From Muribaculaceae bacterium Zag1 (GTDB lineage: Bacteria > Bacteroidota > Bacteroidia > Bacteroidales > Muribaculaceae): a stretch of 64,000 nucleotides of DNA. The stretch is from assembly GCA_002633115.1 (NCBI GenBank), contig NWBJ01000034.1, forward strand, positions 4,774-68,773, read 5' to 3'. Below the pieces are notes generated by a model. The model had not been told where the DNA came from. It was given only the letters and a program-made list of their open reading frames with translations, and made no database searches. Both the position numbers and the translations under genes were made by a program. Shown here piece after piece: positions 1 to 10,700 of this stretch (position 1 is the first letter of the stretch; each line of letters starts with the position of its first letter).

Positions 1-335
1 CGCTGCTCGACCAAGTGCGCCATCGCGCTGGCATCACCGGCAATGTCGCTGACCGCACCGACTTGACTTCTCAGACCGCTATGCGCAACTTCATCCACAA
101 AGAGCGCACCGTAGAGTTCGCCTTTGAGGAGCACCGCGCTTGGGACGTGCGCCGTTGGGGCGTAGCCGTTGAGGCACTCAGCCGTCCGATTTACGGCGTA
201 GAGGTGTACGAAGACGGCACCGTCAGCCGCAAGGTGGCTCAGCAGCGTGTGTTTGAAGAGAAGATGTACCTGTATCCCGTGCCCGAAGAAGAGGTATGGA
301 AGACTGGCATCGCCAACAATCCCGGTTGGGAATAA
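1..335 (+). CDS. SusD/RagB-family lipoprotein, C-terminal fragment (5' end outside window)
   Basis: The reading frame is already open at base 3 and runs to a stop at 335, so only about 110 C-terminal residues are visible. They show the SusD C-terminal signature: VRHRAG, then an NFIHKERTVEFAFEEHRAWDVRRW-type block (ERxxEFxxExxRxxDxRRW), and a C-terminus of the form YPxPxxEVxxxxxxxxNPGWE. SusD proteins are outer-membrane lipoproteins that bind glycans and form a lid on a SusC transporter. A SusC gene starts 43 bp downstream, followed by a second SusD, so this fragment probably belongs to an upstream SusC/SusD pair. Tandem pairs are known in arabinan loci of Bacteroides. Confidence 0.93.
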   Translation, partial: LLDQVRHRAGITGNVADRTDLTSQTAMRNFIHKERTVEFAFEEHRAWDVRRWGVAVEALSRPIYGVEVYEDGTVSRKVAQQRVFEEKMYLYPVPEEEVWKTGIANNPGWE

Positions 336-377
336 TATTTCGAGATTCGTAAACTTGACGAAATTGACATATCAGAT

Positions 378-3300
378 ATGAAACATATCGCATCATATAT
401 AACAAGGCAAGGTCGAGCATTGGCAGCAACTGCCCTGCTTGGCACGGCCCTGACCCTCTCGGCAGCCAACGACCGAATACTCAAAGGTCGTGTGCTTGAC
501 CCGGATGGAAATCCCATCGTTGGCGCCGTGGTCAACCTGGCCGAAAACAGCCGCATCGTTTACACCGATGCAGATGGCAACTTCGAGCTCAAAGGCGCTA
601 CCGTCGACGATGAGGTGAATGCCGCATGCATAGGCTTCCAGACCCAAATCGATAAAATTGAGGATCTCAACAATCCGATGACAATCGTGTTGGTGCCTAT
701 CGAAAATGTAAACGATCTGCTCATCAATGTGCCATTTGGCAAGAAAAGGAGCAAATTCCGCACCGAGTCAACCTCAGTGGTAACAGGCGAAGAACTGCAG
801 CGCTATCCTGTGACAGTGCTCCAGAATGCTTTCAACTCAACCGTTACTGGCGTGCAGACCTACGAGGTTGCATCCGAGCCTGGTTGGTCAGAGACCAAGC
901 TGTATATCCGTGGTGTGCGCACCATGAACAGCAGCGCCCGCAATCCCATCATCATGGTCGATGGCGTAGAGCGTGACATATCGTTCCTCGACGCTTTCCC
1001 CATCGAAGATGTGACAATCCTCAAGGATGCTGCCGCTACCGCTATCTACGGTATGCGCGGCGCCAATGGCGTGGTGCTCGTTACCACCAAGCGCGGTACT
1101 CCCGGCAAGGCTCGTATCGACTTCACCCAAGAGGTAGGTTTCCAGACCCTGACCGGCAAGGTTGAGAACCAAAACAGCTACAACCACGCTCTGACAGTCA
1201 ACCAAGTGCGTTACCTCGACGGACTTGATCCTCTCTACACCGACGAGCAGATTGAGATGTACCGCCGCGTATGCGCTGGTGAGACCCTCACTGGCATGGA
1301 CCAGTACCGCTATTTCAACACCAACTGGTTTGACGTCCTCTATCGCGAGACCGCTCCGGTCTACAAGACCAACCTCCAGATCTCTGGCGGTAGCAGCCGC
1401 GCTCGCTACTATGTGTCATTCTCGTACCTGCGTCAAGAGGGTATGTGGAATAGCGAAGGCACAAAGTTCAATGACGATTTTGTGACCCAGCACGTACTCA
1501 ACCGCTGGAACCTCCGCTCCAACCTCGACATCCAGGTCAATGACTTCCTCAAGGTAGGTCTCGACCTCGGTGGCCGTATCGACAATATCATTCAGCCGAC
1601 CACTGGCGTATTTAGTCTGACAACCTTCGGTGCCGTTGAAGCCGACCCGATGCGTCCGGTCTACTGCCCCAATGGCGAGCTCTATGTTGACGGCAATGCC
1701 AGCAACCCGATCTACCTGCTCGGATCGTCGGGCCAGGAGAAGAACCGTCGCCGTCAGCTCTATTCGACCTTGACTCTCGATGGCGACCTGTCGAAAATCA
1801 CCCCGGGCTTGGGCATTCAGGCTGTGATGTCGTTTGATGCTTACGATGGCTTCCAGTCAACCCAGACCAACTCGGTCAACGCATACAGCTACGACTACAC
1901 CAATACAGCTGTGAACGATGTTAGCGAATTCACTTACACCCAGACCCAGCGCTACAGCGAGCTCACCAATCCTACCGCCAATGAGCGCGACAACTCTTGG
2001 ACCCTCAACCTGCGCGGCGGCTTGAATTACAAGCGCGAATTCGGCCGCACCAGCCTCGACCTGCAAGCATTCGTGCGCAGCTATATGCAGCGCAAGAATC
2101 GCGGTCCGCACTCGGCCAACTGGTTCCACTTATCATCCAACCGCTACCTGTCGTACAACGGCGTGGCTACCGTGGTGCTTGATGGCAGATACATTCTCAA
2201 TGGTAGCATCTCACGCATGGGTTCTGACAACTTTGACCCTGACAATCGTTGGGGTACATTCTGGGGAGTTGGCGCTGGTTGGTTGCTCTCTGAGGAGAAA
2301 TTCCTCCGCGACACCCCTGTCGACCTGCTCAAGATTCGTGCCAGCTATGGCAAGACTGGTATGAATGATACCGGAGCCGACCGCTATCCTTACCAATCAA
2401 CTTATGCTCAGACTGGGGGCTACTCATTTGGCTACCAAGCTACTTGGGTGACTGGTACTGCCGAGAGCGTGGCCGGTAGCTCCAACAGCCGTTGGGAAAT
2501 TTCAAAGATGGTCAACCTCGGTCTCGACTGGGATATCGCCGGAAAGAAATTCTACGGTAATGTTGACCTCTGGAAGGAATGGCGCAGCGACATCCTCATT
2601 GACCGCTCTACCATCCCCTCAATCCTCGGTATCAGCTTCGCTAAAGACAGCTACGGCAAAGTCGAGAGCAAGGGTTATGAAATCGTAGTTGGCCACGCCA
2701 ACCGCATTGGCAAGTTTGAATACTCAATCGAGGGTATGCTCAGCTACAATATCAACAAGATTACCGAGATGGACGAAACCACTCCGCAAGTGCCTTGGCA
2801 GGCTAAGACTGGCGACCGTATACGCGACTACTCAGAGGTGGCTACCATCTATGAGAGCGGCAACGCTGATGTGATTGGCGGTTGGAACATGTACCAGTGG
2901 GTACAATGGGCATCTGATCCCAACCTTATCTCTACTTCGCAGCAAGACGCTATCGATCACCCCGAGAAGTATCCTTACAACTCGTTCTCGAATGGCGGCC
3001 AGAAGCTCGGTACCGCAGTGTTTAAGGATGTCAACGGTGACCGCGTAATCGACTCCAAGGATATGATGCCTCTGGGCTACACCTTGCTGCCTGACCTTAC
3101 CCCGTCGATTGCCATCAATATGGCTTATGCTGGATTTGACCTGCGCGTAGTGGGTACTGCTTATCTGCATCGCACAGTGTTCCTTTCGCCTTCGCTCACC
3201 TTCTCAGAATGGGGCTCAAACAACTCGACTCATGAGGTAGTGAATGCTTGGGGTTACTACACCGACGATCCCAACGATCCGCGCAACATCAACGCTAAGT

Positions 3301-3611
3301 ATCCTCGCTTGTCAACCAGCTTCAATGCCGAGGATTCGGCTCGCGGCAGCACGACATCGAGCTACAACAACGACATCTGGCTGGTCAACGGCGACTACTT
3401 CTCGCTGCGCAACATCGAGTTTGGTTACTCTCTGCCCGAGAAGCTTATTGCCAAGGCTTGCATGACCAAGTGCCGTTTCTACTTCAGCGCTTATAACGTA
3501 GCTACCTGGAGCCATCTGCCCAAGGGATTCGACCCCGAGAAGCCTATGAGCTACTGCTGGTGGTATCCTAAGACTCGTATCTTCAACTTCGGCATCAACC
3601 TCTCGTTCTAA
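378..3611 (+). CDS. SusC/RagA-family TonB-dependent outer-membrane transporter
   Basis: 1077 residues, normal for SusC. The order is a signal peptide (about 1-29, ending near LSAAN), a carboxypeptidase-regulatory-like beta-sandwich (GRVLDPDGNPIVGAVV, about 36-110), the plug (about 130-240 with PIIMVDGVERD, ILKDAAATAIYGMRGANGVVLVTT) and a 22-strand barrel ending in FGINLSF with a terminal aromatic. The plug-proximal segment is unusual: where most SusC proteins carry a VVVGYGTQKK-type box, this one has NVPFGKKRSKFR. It should import oligosaccharides across the outer membrane with the downstream SusD at 3791. The nearby GH43 and the arabinose operon suggest an arabino-oligosaccharide, which is inference. 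Confidence 0.95.
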   Translation: MKHIASYITRQGRALAATALLGTALTLSAANDRILKGRVLDPDGNPIVGAVVNLAENSRIVYTDADGNFELKGATVDDEVNAACIGFQTQIDKIEDLNNPMTIVLVPIENVNDLLINVPFGKKRSKFRTESTSVVTGEELQRYPVTVLQNAFNSTVTGVQTYEVASEPGWSETKLYIRGVRTMNSSARNPIIMVDGVERDISFLDAFPIEDVTILKDAAATAIYGMRGANGVVLVTTKRGTPGKARIDFTQEVGFQTLTGKVENQNSYNHALTVNQVRYLDGLDPLYTDEQIEMYRRVCAGETLTGMDQYRYFNTNWFDVLYRETAPVYKTNLQISGGSSRARYYVSFSYLRQEGMWNSEGTKFNDDFVTQHVLNRWNLRSNLDIQVNDFLKVGLDLGGRIDNIIQPTTGVFSLTTFGAVEADPMRPVYCPNGELYVDGNASNPIYLLGSSGQEKNRRRQLYSTLTLDGDLSKITPGLGIQAVMSFDAYDGFQSTQTNSVNAYSYDYTNTAVNDVSEFTYTQTQRYSELTNPTANERDNSWTLNLRGGLNYKREFGRTSLDLQAFVRSYMQRKNRGPHSANWFHLSSNRYLSYNGVATVVLDGRYILNGSISRMGSDNFDPDNRWGTFWGVGAGWLLSEEKFLRDTPVDLLKIRASYGKTGMNDTGADRYPYQSTYAQTGGYSFGYQATWVTGTAESVAGSSNSRWEISKMVNLGLDWDIAGKKFYGNVDLWKEWRSDILIDRSTIPSILGISFAKDSYGKVESKGYEIVVGHANRIGKFEYSIEGMLSYNINKITEMDETTPQVPWQAKTGDRIRDYSEVATIYESGNADVIGGWNMYQWVQWASDPNLISTSQQDAIDHPEKYPYNSFSNGGQKLGTAVFKDVNGDRVIDSKDMMPLGYTLLPDLTPSIAINMAYAGFDLRVVGTAYLHRTVFLSPSLTFSEWGSNNSTHEVVNAWGYYTDDPNDPRNINAKYPRLSTSFNAEDSARGSTTSSYNNDIWLVNGDYFSLRNIEFGYSLPEKLIAKACMTKCRFYFSAYNVATWSHLPKGFDPEKPMSYCWWYPKTRIFNFGINLSF

Positions 3612-3615
3612 TCTC

Positions 3616-3780
3616 AAATGAAAAATGAAGAATGAAGAATGAAAAATATCATTCCTCGAAAAATGAAAAATGAGAAATGAAAAGTGAAAAATTCATTTCT
3701 CCTCAGAAAGATTATTCATTATTCATTATTCATTTTTAATTCTTAAAAGATTTTTCATTCTTCATTTTTCATTTTTAATT
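3616..3780. repeat. 7-bp-period low-complexity repeat between susC and susD
   Basis: Runs of AAATGAA-type heptamers on the + strand (about 3616-3690) are followed by ATTCATT/TTTTTCA-type heptamers (about 3705-3780), their complement. The spacer can therefore fold into a long AT-rich hairpin between the transporter and the binding-protein genes. No gene is seen here. Confidence 0.8.
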
Positions 3781-3790
3781 CCAAATTGAT

Positions 3791-5581
3791 ATGAAACTCA
3801 ACAAGATATTTAATTATGCAGTAGCAGGAGTGGCCGCTTTGGCAGTCTCATCATGCAGCGACTATCTCGACAAGGAGGTCGACCTCACGTTGCAAGCTGA
3901 TGTGGTGTTTGCCGACTATGACCTCACCCGTGGCCACCAGGCTTACGCCTACACCTACCTGCCCGACGCTTTCGAGGGGTACAACGACACCCAGTACCGC
4001 TTGAGCAATGACTGTATGACCGACAACGCTGTCGACTACTGGGGCGTAGCTCGCTACCATGCCATCAATGCTGACAGCTACGATGCTACTAACCACTGGT
4101 TTGCTGAGCACTATTGGGACAACCGCACTAAAGGCATCCGCCATTGCAATCAGTTCCTGAAAAACGCTCGCGCCGATGTGGTCGGCAATGCCGAGAAGAG
4201 CGGCGATGACAATTGCCTCTACGACCGTTGGTGCGCCGAGGTGCGCGCTATCCGCGCTCTGCTCCACTTCGACCTGATCTGCTGGTTTGGCGACTGTCCA
4301 ATCATCGGCGATGACGAAGACGGTACTCCCATCATCCTGGAGCCATCGAGCGTGCTGCCCGAGCGCACTCCCGCTGCCGATGCTTTGCAATGGGTGATTG
4401 ACGAGTGTGATGTTATAAAGGACAAACTGCCGTTCCGTTACAGCAACGAGGCTGAAAATTGGGGCCGCGTGAATGGCGCTGCCGTCTATGCCCTCAAGTC
4501 GCGCGCTGCCCTGTACCGCGCTTCTGCCCTCTTCAACAGCTCAAACGACGCTACTCGCTGGTCGACCGCTGCTCAGGCCGCTCTTGATTTCATCAGCAAG
4601 AACTCGGCCAACTCAAATCCCTACGTGCTCTACACCGTAAAGACCAACAATGATCCCTACGGCGAGCTTGGCAACTACTATGAGTGCTTCGCAACCGACC
4701 CAGTTTATAACAACGAGTTTATTCTCAGCCGCTCGGTTTGGACCACTCTGCAACTTGAATATTTCAACGCTCCTTGCGGATTCACCGGCAGCATCAGTGC
4801 AACTGGCTATTGCAACCCGACCCAGAATCTCGTTGACGCTTATGAGACTGCCGACGGCGTGGCTATCGACAAAGCCAGCAACTACAATGAGCAAGATCCT
4901 TACACCAACCGCGACCCGCGCTTGAAACAAACCATCTTCCACCATGGCATGACCTGGGGAGACACCGACGAGGCTCGCGAGCTCGATATGAACAATGACG
5001 ACACTCGCGTTGGCGCAGACTATGCTCGCGGCAACGGCGGCACTGCCACTGGCTACTATTGCAAGAAGTATGTCTACAACATCCGTTGGGACGGCACTAT
5101 CTCGAGCCAGAAGCACGCTTGCCCGATCTTCCGCTATGCTGAGATTCTGCTCAACGCCGCTGAGGCCCTCAACGAGGCCGGACGCACCAGCGAGGCATTC
5201 CAATATGTCAACCAAGTGCGTGCTCGCGCTGGCATGCCGGGTTACTCAGGCCTGAGCCAGTCGGAGCTACGCGAGAGGGTACGCAACGAGCGCCGCATCG
5301 AGCTCTGCTTTGAGGATCATCGTTACTTCGATGTTCGCCGCTGGCAACTCCATGCCGCCAATGGCAGCGCCACAGCTGAGACCTCACTGCCGCGCTATCA
5401 GCAGGTTTACAATCTGTATGGCGTAGAGATTCGCGAGGGCGTTGACCCGTCAGCACCATTCGTATATGGCGCAAGCCGCGTAGACCCGAGGATTGCGTTC
5501 ACCGCTCCTAAGAATTATTTCTTCCCCATCATGTATGATGAGGTTGTAAAGACAGGATACACTCAGACCCCAGGATGGTAA
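3791..5581 (+). CDS. SusD/RagB-family glycan-binding lipoprotein
   Basis: 596 residues. The N-terminus is a lipoprotein signal with the lipobox VSSC (Cys about 22), followed by SDYLDKE, the usual SusD opening. The N-terminal SusD-like TPR region has NDCMTDNAVDYWG and RAIRALLHFDLICWFGDCPI. The C-terminal RagB/SusD domain has RYAEILLNAAEALNEAG, VRARAGMPG and ERRIELCFEDHRYFDVRRW, ending TGYTQTPGW. It is the cell-surface partner of the SusC at 378 and captures the glycan before import. A repeat-filled spacer of 179 bp separates it from SusC, and the GH43 gene follows 173 bp downstream. Confidence 0.95.
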   Translation: MKLNKIFNYAVAGVAALAVSSCSDYLDKEVDLTLQADVVFADYDLTRGHQAYAYTYLPDAFEGYNDTQYRLSNDCMTDNAVDYWGVARYHAINADSYDATNHWFAEHYWDNRTKGIRHCNQFLKNARADVVGNAEKSGDDNCLYDRWCAEVRAIRALLHFDLICWFGDCPIIGDDEDGTPIILEPSSVLPERTPAADALQWVIDECDVIKDKLPFRYSNEAENWGRVNGAAVYALKSRAALYRASALFNSSNDATRWSTAAQAALDFISKNSANSNPYVLYTVKTNNDPYGELGNYYECFATDPVYNNEFILSRSVWTTLQLEYFNAPCGFTGSISATGYCNPTQNLVDAYETADGVAIDKASNYNEQDPYTNRDPRLKQTIFHHGMTWGDTDEARELDMNNDDTRVGADYARGNGGTATGYYCKKYVYNIRWDGTISSQKHACPIFRYAEILLNAAEALNEAGRTSEAFQYVNQVRARAGMPGYSGLSQSELRERVRNERRIELCFEDHRYFDVRRWQLHAANGSATAETSLPRYQQVYNLYGVEIREGVDPSAPFVYGASRVDPRIAFTAPKNYFFPIMYDEVVKTGYTQTPGW

Positions 5582-5598
5582 TATAGGATGAGTCAAAT

Positions 5599-5642
5599 TA
5601 ACCACGGATTACACGGATTGCACGGACTGTAATCCGTGGTTA
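5599..5642 (+). terminator. 15-bp stem-loop after susD
   Basis: Perfect inverted arms 5599-5613 and 5628-5642 (TAACCACGGATTACA and complement) enclose a 14-nt loop. The downstream sequence is only moderately T-rich, so it may attenuate transcription or stabilise the susC/susD transcript rather than terminate fully before the GH43 gene. A 12-bp piece of the arm (CTGTAATCCGTG) recurs near 38949. Confidence 0.6.
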
Positions 5643-5653
5643 TGTATTTAATA

Positions 5654-5675
5654 GTTTTTGGTTTTTGGTTTTTGG
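5654..5675 (+). repeat. 7-bp-period repeat (GTTTTTG x3)
   Basis: Three perfect GTTTTTG heptamers in the susD/GH43 spacer. The same motif occurs near 20346 on the other side of the second PUL. Confidence 0.85.
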
Positions 5676-5754
5676 AAATATTACCTTTTTCTGATGAATT
5701 GCTGAGAACCATTATATTTTGAAATCAATTTCGATTATTATTTATAACTAAGGA

Positions 5755-7650
5755 ATGAAGATTGTTGGAAAAATATTGATATTGGTCTCGGCTTTGTCGC
5801 TGGCTGCCTGCGGCGGCAGCGATGATAAGGAGGATATCCCCGTGGTGCCGACTACGGTGAGCGTATCCACGCCCGAGGCTACGGATGTGACAGAGACCTC
5901 ATTCACTGTCACGGCTACCATAACCACAAATGGACAGACCCTGACATCTTGTGGCTTTTGCTACGGCACCTCGGCTAATCCAGATGTCAGCGGCGACAAG
6001 GTGTATTGCACCGTAGGTTCGCAAATCAGCGCCACGCTGAGCAGTCTTACCCCAGGCACTACCTACTATGTGCGCGCTTATGCGCTATGCAGTTCTGAGG
6101 TGACCTATTCATCCCAGGCCACTGTTACCACTACTGCCACTTATGATCCTACTCCAGCCGAAGTCAAGGCTTATACTGGTCCAACTTATGTCGATTATTA
6201 TGTTGACATAGCCGGTTGGGATCAGCGCTCAAAGTGGAACCTCTCGAATGTGCATGACCCGACGGTTATGCTCGCTGATGACGGTTATTACTACATGTAT
6301 CAGACCGATGCCAGCTATGGCAACGCTCACGATGGCCACGGCCATTTCCATGGGCGCCGATCAAAGGACCTCGTGAATTGGGAATACCTTGGCGCTACCA
6401 TGGCCGATGCCCCGGCTTGGGTCAAGGAGATGCTCAATGACTATCGCGCAGAGATGGGAGTTGATCCAATCGATAATCCTGCTTATGGATTCTGGGCTCC
6501 CACGGCTCGCAATCTTGGCAACGGCACATATCGCATGTATTACAGCATCGTAATTGACAATACGATTGTGGATGGTTGCAATTGGGGCGAGCGTGCCTTT
6601 ATCGGCTTGATGGAGACCACTGACCCGGCCAGCAGTCAGTGGGAGGATAAGGGCTATGTAGTCTGCTCTTCGTCAGACCAAGGACTAGACTGGAGCGGTG
6701 CCCAATGGGAAGGCGCTTATTTCCGCTACAATGCCATTGACCCGACCTACATTGTCACTCCCGAGGGCGAACATTGGCTCATCTATGGCAGCTGGCACAG
6801 CGGATTTGCTGCTCTGCAGCTTGATCCATCAACAGGCAAGCCAGTAAACGAACTGACCAAGCCTTGGGGCACTTTGGATGATATCGCTTGCTATGGCCAG
6901 CGCGTAGCCACACGCTTGATGTCGAGCCGTTGGCAAGGCTCTGAAGGCCCGGAGGTAGTTTACCATGACGGATACTACTACCTATTTATGGCTTATGATG
7001 CCTTGGCAATTCCTTACAATACTCGCGTGGTGCGCTCGACCTCTATTACTGGGCCTTATGTTGGCATCGATGGCACCGATGTGACCACTTTTGGCGGCGA
7101 GGCTTATCCGATAATGACGCATCCGTATAAGTTCAACGATGACTACGGCTGGGTGGGCATTAGCCACTGCGCAGTATTTGATGACGGTCAGGGCAATTGG
7201 TACTATGCATCGCAGGGCCGTCTGCCAGAGAATGTCTACAACAATGCCTATTCAAATGCCATTATGCTGGGTCATGTGCGTTCAATTCGCTGGACCAAGG
7301 AGGGATGGCCGCTTGTGATGCCCGAGCGCTATGGCGCAGTGCCGCAGGTAGCCATTACCGAGGATGAAATTCCTGGCACTTGGGAACACATCGACTTGAG
7401 TTATGCCTATGGCGTGCAGCAAGAGTCATCACTGATGGTGCTGGCCGCTGACCATACCATCACCTCTGGCATCTGGAAGGGTGGTACCTGGAGTTTTGAC
7501 AGCGCCAATCAAATCCTTACCGCCAACGGTGTAGAATTGTATCTGCAGCGCGAGTGCAACTGGGAATCTGCTTCGCGTCCTGCCACTATCGTCTATGCCG
7601 GCTTTGGCAATGGCGGCAAGAAGACCTATTGGGGCAAAAAGTCAAATTGA
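5755..7650 (+). CDS. GH43 lipoprotein, endo-1,5-alpha-L-arabinanase-like
   Basis: 631 residues. A lipoprotein signal (LAAC, Cys19) is followed by a fibronectin-III-like domain (about 35-128) and a GH43 five-bladed propeller (about 145-545). Residues fitting the GH43 catalytic triad are Asp168 in NVHDPT (base), Asp329 in NAIDPTYI (pKa modulator) and Glu397 in QGSEGPE (acid). YGSWHSGFAALQLDPSTGK resembles the metal-site strand of endo-arabinanases. A small C-terminal beta domain (about 550-631, starting at PGTWEHI) follows, as in surface arabinanases of Bacteroides. It likely cleaves arabinan backbones at the cell surface for the neighbouring SusC/SusD pair, and the arabinose catabolic operon at 34702-41907 supports this. 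Subfamily and endo mode are inferred. Confidence 0.85.
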   Translation: MKIVGKILILVSALSLAACGGSDDKEDIPVVPTTVSVSTPEATDVTETSFTVTATITTNGQTLTSCGFCYGTSANPDVSGDKVYCTVGSQISATLSSLTPGTTYYVRAYALCSSEVTYSSQATVTTTATYDPTPAEVKAYTGPTYVDYYVDIAGWDQRSKWNLSNVHDPTVMLADDGYYYMYQTDASYGNAHDGHGHFHGRRSKDLVNWEYLGATMADAPAWVKEMLNDYRAEMGVDPIDNPAYGFWAPTARNLGNGTYRMYYSIVIDNTIVDGCNWGERAFIGLMETTDPASSQWEDKGYVVCSSSDQGLDWSGAQWEGAYFRYNAIDPTYIVTPEGEHWLIYGSWHSGFAALQLDPSTGKPVNELTKPWGTLDDIACYGQRVATRLMSSRWQGSEGPEVVYHDGYYYLFMAYDALAIPYNTRVVRSTSITGPYVGIDGTDVTTFGGEAYPIMTHPYKFNDDYGWVGISHCAVFDDGQGNWYYASQGRLPENVYNNAYSNAIMLGHVRSIRWTKEGWPLVMPERYGAVPQVAITEDEIPGTWEHIDLSYAYGVQQESSLMVLAADHTITSGIWKGGTWSFDSANQILTANGVELYLQRECNWESASRPATIVYAGFGNGGKKTYWGKKSN

Positions 7651-7678
7651 TCCAGAATCGTTTCCAACTATTTATACT

Positions 7679-7719
7679 GAATCGCCGCGGTATCCTCAGA
7701 TACCCCGGCGATTCTTTTT
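7679..7719 (+). terminator. Rho-independent terminator between convergent genes
   Basis: Outer arms GAATCGCCG (7679-7687) and CGGCGATTC (7706-7714), then inner arms GGTATC/GATACC with a CTCA loop, followed by a run of five T (7715-7719). It ends the + strand PUL. The - strand fusion gene stops at 7729, just beyond it. Confidence 0.9.
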
Positions 7720-7728
7720 AGCTTCCCA

Positions 7729-10700
7729 TTACAAATTTTTGAGATAGCGGGAAATAATGGAGAGGAGTTCATCGCGGTGGGGAAAAGAGGATTTAAAGCC
7801 CCAACCATGTCCGCCAGTGGGGAAGGTATAGAGCTCGACCTCTATGCCATGGGCGCGTAGTGAATCAGCGTAGACATGAGAGTTGCGAGGGTCAACATCC
7901 TTATCATCCTCGCTTAGCAGAATCAGTGCCGGAGGCGTATAGTCAGTGACATGATGCTGATTGCTGTAGTATTGGATTTGCTCATCTGTGGGGTTATCGC
8001 CGAGCAGATTCACTCGCGTACCTCCATGACCTATTTCATGGTCTAAGGAAACCACAGGATAGAGGAGAATCTGGAAATCGGGATAAGCTGCATCTCCAGG
8101 TTTGGAATGCGTGGCGATATAAGAGGCCAGATTACCGCCAGCACTGCACCCCATTATTCCTATTTTCTTGATTCCAAGTTCTTTAGCATGGGTACGCAGA
8201 TAGGTCATCGCCTCAATGGCATCAATCATGGGATAGGGGATGGAATCAACCGGTAGCCGATAATCAAGCACTGCATAAGCCACTCCCTGCTCAGCCATAA
8301 ACTCAGCCCACTCATACCCCTCATGCGTAATCGCCAGATGATGATACCCTCCGCCAGGGCACATCAATATGCAAGAGCCTTCCCCAGCCCCCCTGCCCCC
8401 TAAAGGGGTAGTTTCGTTGAGGAGGGTTGACATAGCGGCTCCCCCTTTAGGGGGTTGGGGGACTCCTATCAAATTCTGCAGAAGGCGCCTTGCAACGATT
8501 GCCGCTGGCTCATCTAAATCAAGATTGCTGAGGATGTCGAGAGTTGAGAAAATGATTTCACCTTTACCGTAGGGAATTCGGCCCATAGCCGTGCCAAGAT
8601 GAAAAGGCCAAGAGCGATATGAACCCACTATCATTTCTGCGCCATCGATTTCAAATCCGGCTCTGCGCTCGCCATCGCGCACAAGAGCTTGATATGCCCA
8701 ACCCAGGCCTTGAGCCTGGGGGAGCGGGTCGAGTAGGGGATTGCGAGTGGCAAAATGCACCCCACCTACCCAATTCTTGCCCACAGTATAATTGCCATGC
8801 AGCGTAGCACCAGTATATCGGCATATCTCCTCCATCCAAGTGTCGGCATGGTCAAGAATCACGAGTCTGCGGCCCTCTTTTACTCGAGTCATGATGGAAT
8901 CAATATCCATGGCCTTTTGGTCAGGGAGAGTCCAAACGAGTTGCACATATCCCGATGGTTGGTTTTGGCTGTATTCTACTTGGATGTCAATTTCTTGTCC
9001 AGCCCTGAAACTAACAGGTCGAGTGATAGTGATGTCACCATGGCGACGCCATTCGTCAAAAAGACGGACTCCGTTGACCGACATGCGAGTGCCATTGTCA
9101 GTCATTAGGCCTATCATATAGGTGCCTGTAATCGGAGCTATGATTTTGCCTTGCCAAATAGCAGAGAATAACTGATTGGCTGGCAGATTTGGGTGAGGTT
9201 GTGCTCCATCGTTATAAAAATGGTCGATGAGAGGATCGGTGTCTGTAAATGCTTTTTCGCCTATATCATTGTCGCGGTAATATGTGACTGAGAAAGGTGA
9301 GGCGTAGGCAGATTGAGGAATTAATTCCGGGGAGGCATAGGCCGATTGTGTGATTATGTCAGCTCCCCAGCCTCCTGAAGGGGGAACAGCAGAGAGGAGA
9401 TTGCCTGGGTCTATCAGGGCGAGAATCTGGTCAGAGCCGGTGAGAGTCGCCTCTTTGGTCTTTAATTCGGCGGTGAGAGTATATAGGCCTTCGACACGGC
9501 CAATGGGAATTTTGGCTGAGGAGAGGAGAAGTTGGCCTAAAGTATAACCTCCTTTCAGATCCACTGAAATAGAATCAGAATATATTATGCAGCCCAGTGG
9601 AGAAATGACGGAATATTTCAACATTCCTGGGCCCGAGAGACTGCCGTCAGATACCAGATAAAAGTCGACCAATGACAATTGTGGATTATGCATTTTGGAT
9701 TCGGAATTTATAGCGTGGAATTGCGACCGAGGGCAAACGGCCACATAACATGGCTGAGTGTAGCGAGTGAGTACCTCGGCATTGCCTTTGCAATTGCGGT
9801 AGATGTCTACTATGCCTGAGTGATTGTCATAGGGCATCGCCTCCCAACCATTGATGGCAAAGATATCGCCGACATCTTGCATACGCATCCCTTGGATGCG
9901 ACGCCCTTGATGGTCGAGAGCCACATCGGCGAGAGCTCGCGTGAATGAATCGAGGTCGCCAAATGATTCCGCTAATCCATTATCATTGAAATATTGTTCA
10001 AAAATATCGAATTGCTCGCGCCAGAATGGCCCATCCCAACCCTTTGCATCTTTGCCATACATGGCTATGCGCGGGGGAGATGATAGGGCGCCTTCTTCGC
10101 CTCGCATTACAATCTCGGTAAGATTGTCAGAATGCATCAGATTGTCGGAGGGAGAGCGATAATAGCCATCTTCCCAAGTAGCTGGTCCTGCGGCGCGGTG
10201 ATTGTCCCACCAGCCACGCATGCAGAGGGTAGAATCAAATGGGAGTATATGGGCTTTGGCTGGTTCCTCCGCCTCCTCAGTTGAGGCCCAGCCCGAAGTG
10301 AAAGTTATTATGCGGGATGGGTCAAGAGCGTGGGCTTGGCGCATATCTTCGAGACGCTTAGCTGTGAGTTCAGAATTTCGCGCATTTCGGCCTCCCCATT
10401 CGTTGATGAGATTATAAATTACGAGCGAGGGATGGCTGCGGTCGCGCTTGATCATGCGAGCTAATTTTTCATTTGCCATTTCGCGACTGAAATCCGAGGC
10501 GCAAGCATGGAATCCTCCAGGCTCTTCGTAATAGAGCAGGCCGAGGCTGTCAGCAGCATTGAGCACGAGTTCATTGCCGATATTGCGGTGGAAACTGAGC
10601 ATATTCAGGCCCAAGGCCTTTGCGCTCTCCACTTGCTTGACAGCCATTTCTGGGGTAGGATAAAGTCCGGTCTCGGGCCAATATCCCCAACTGATAGCGG

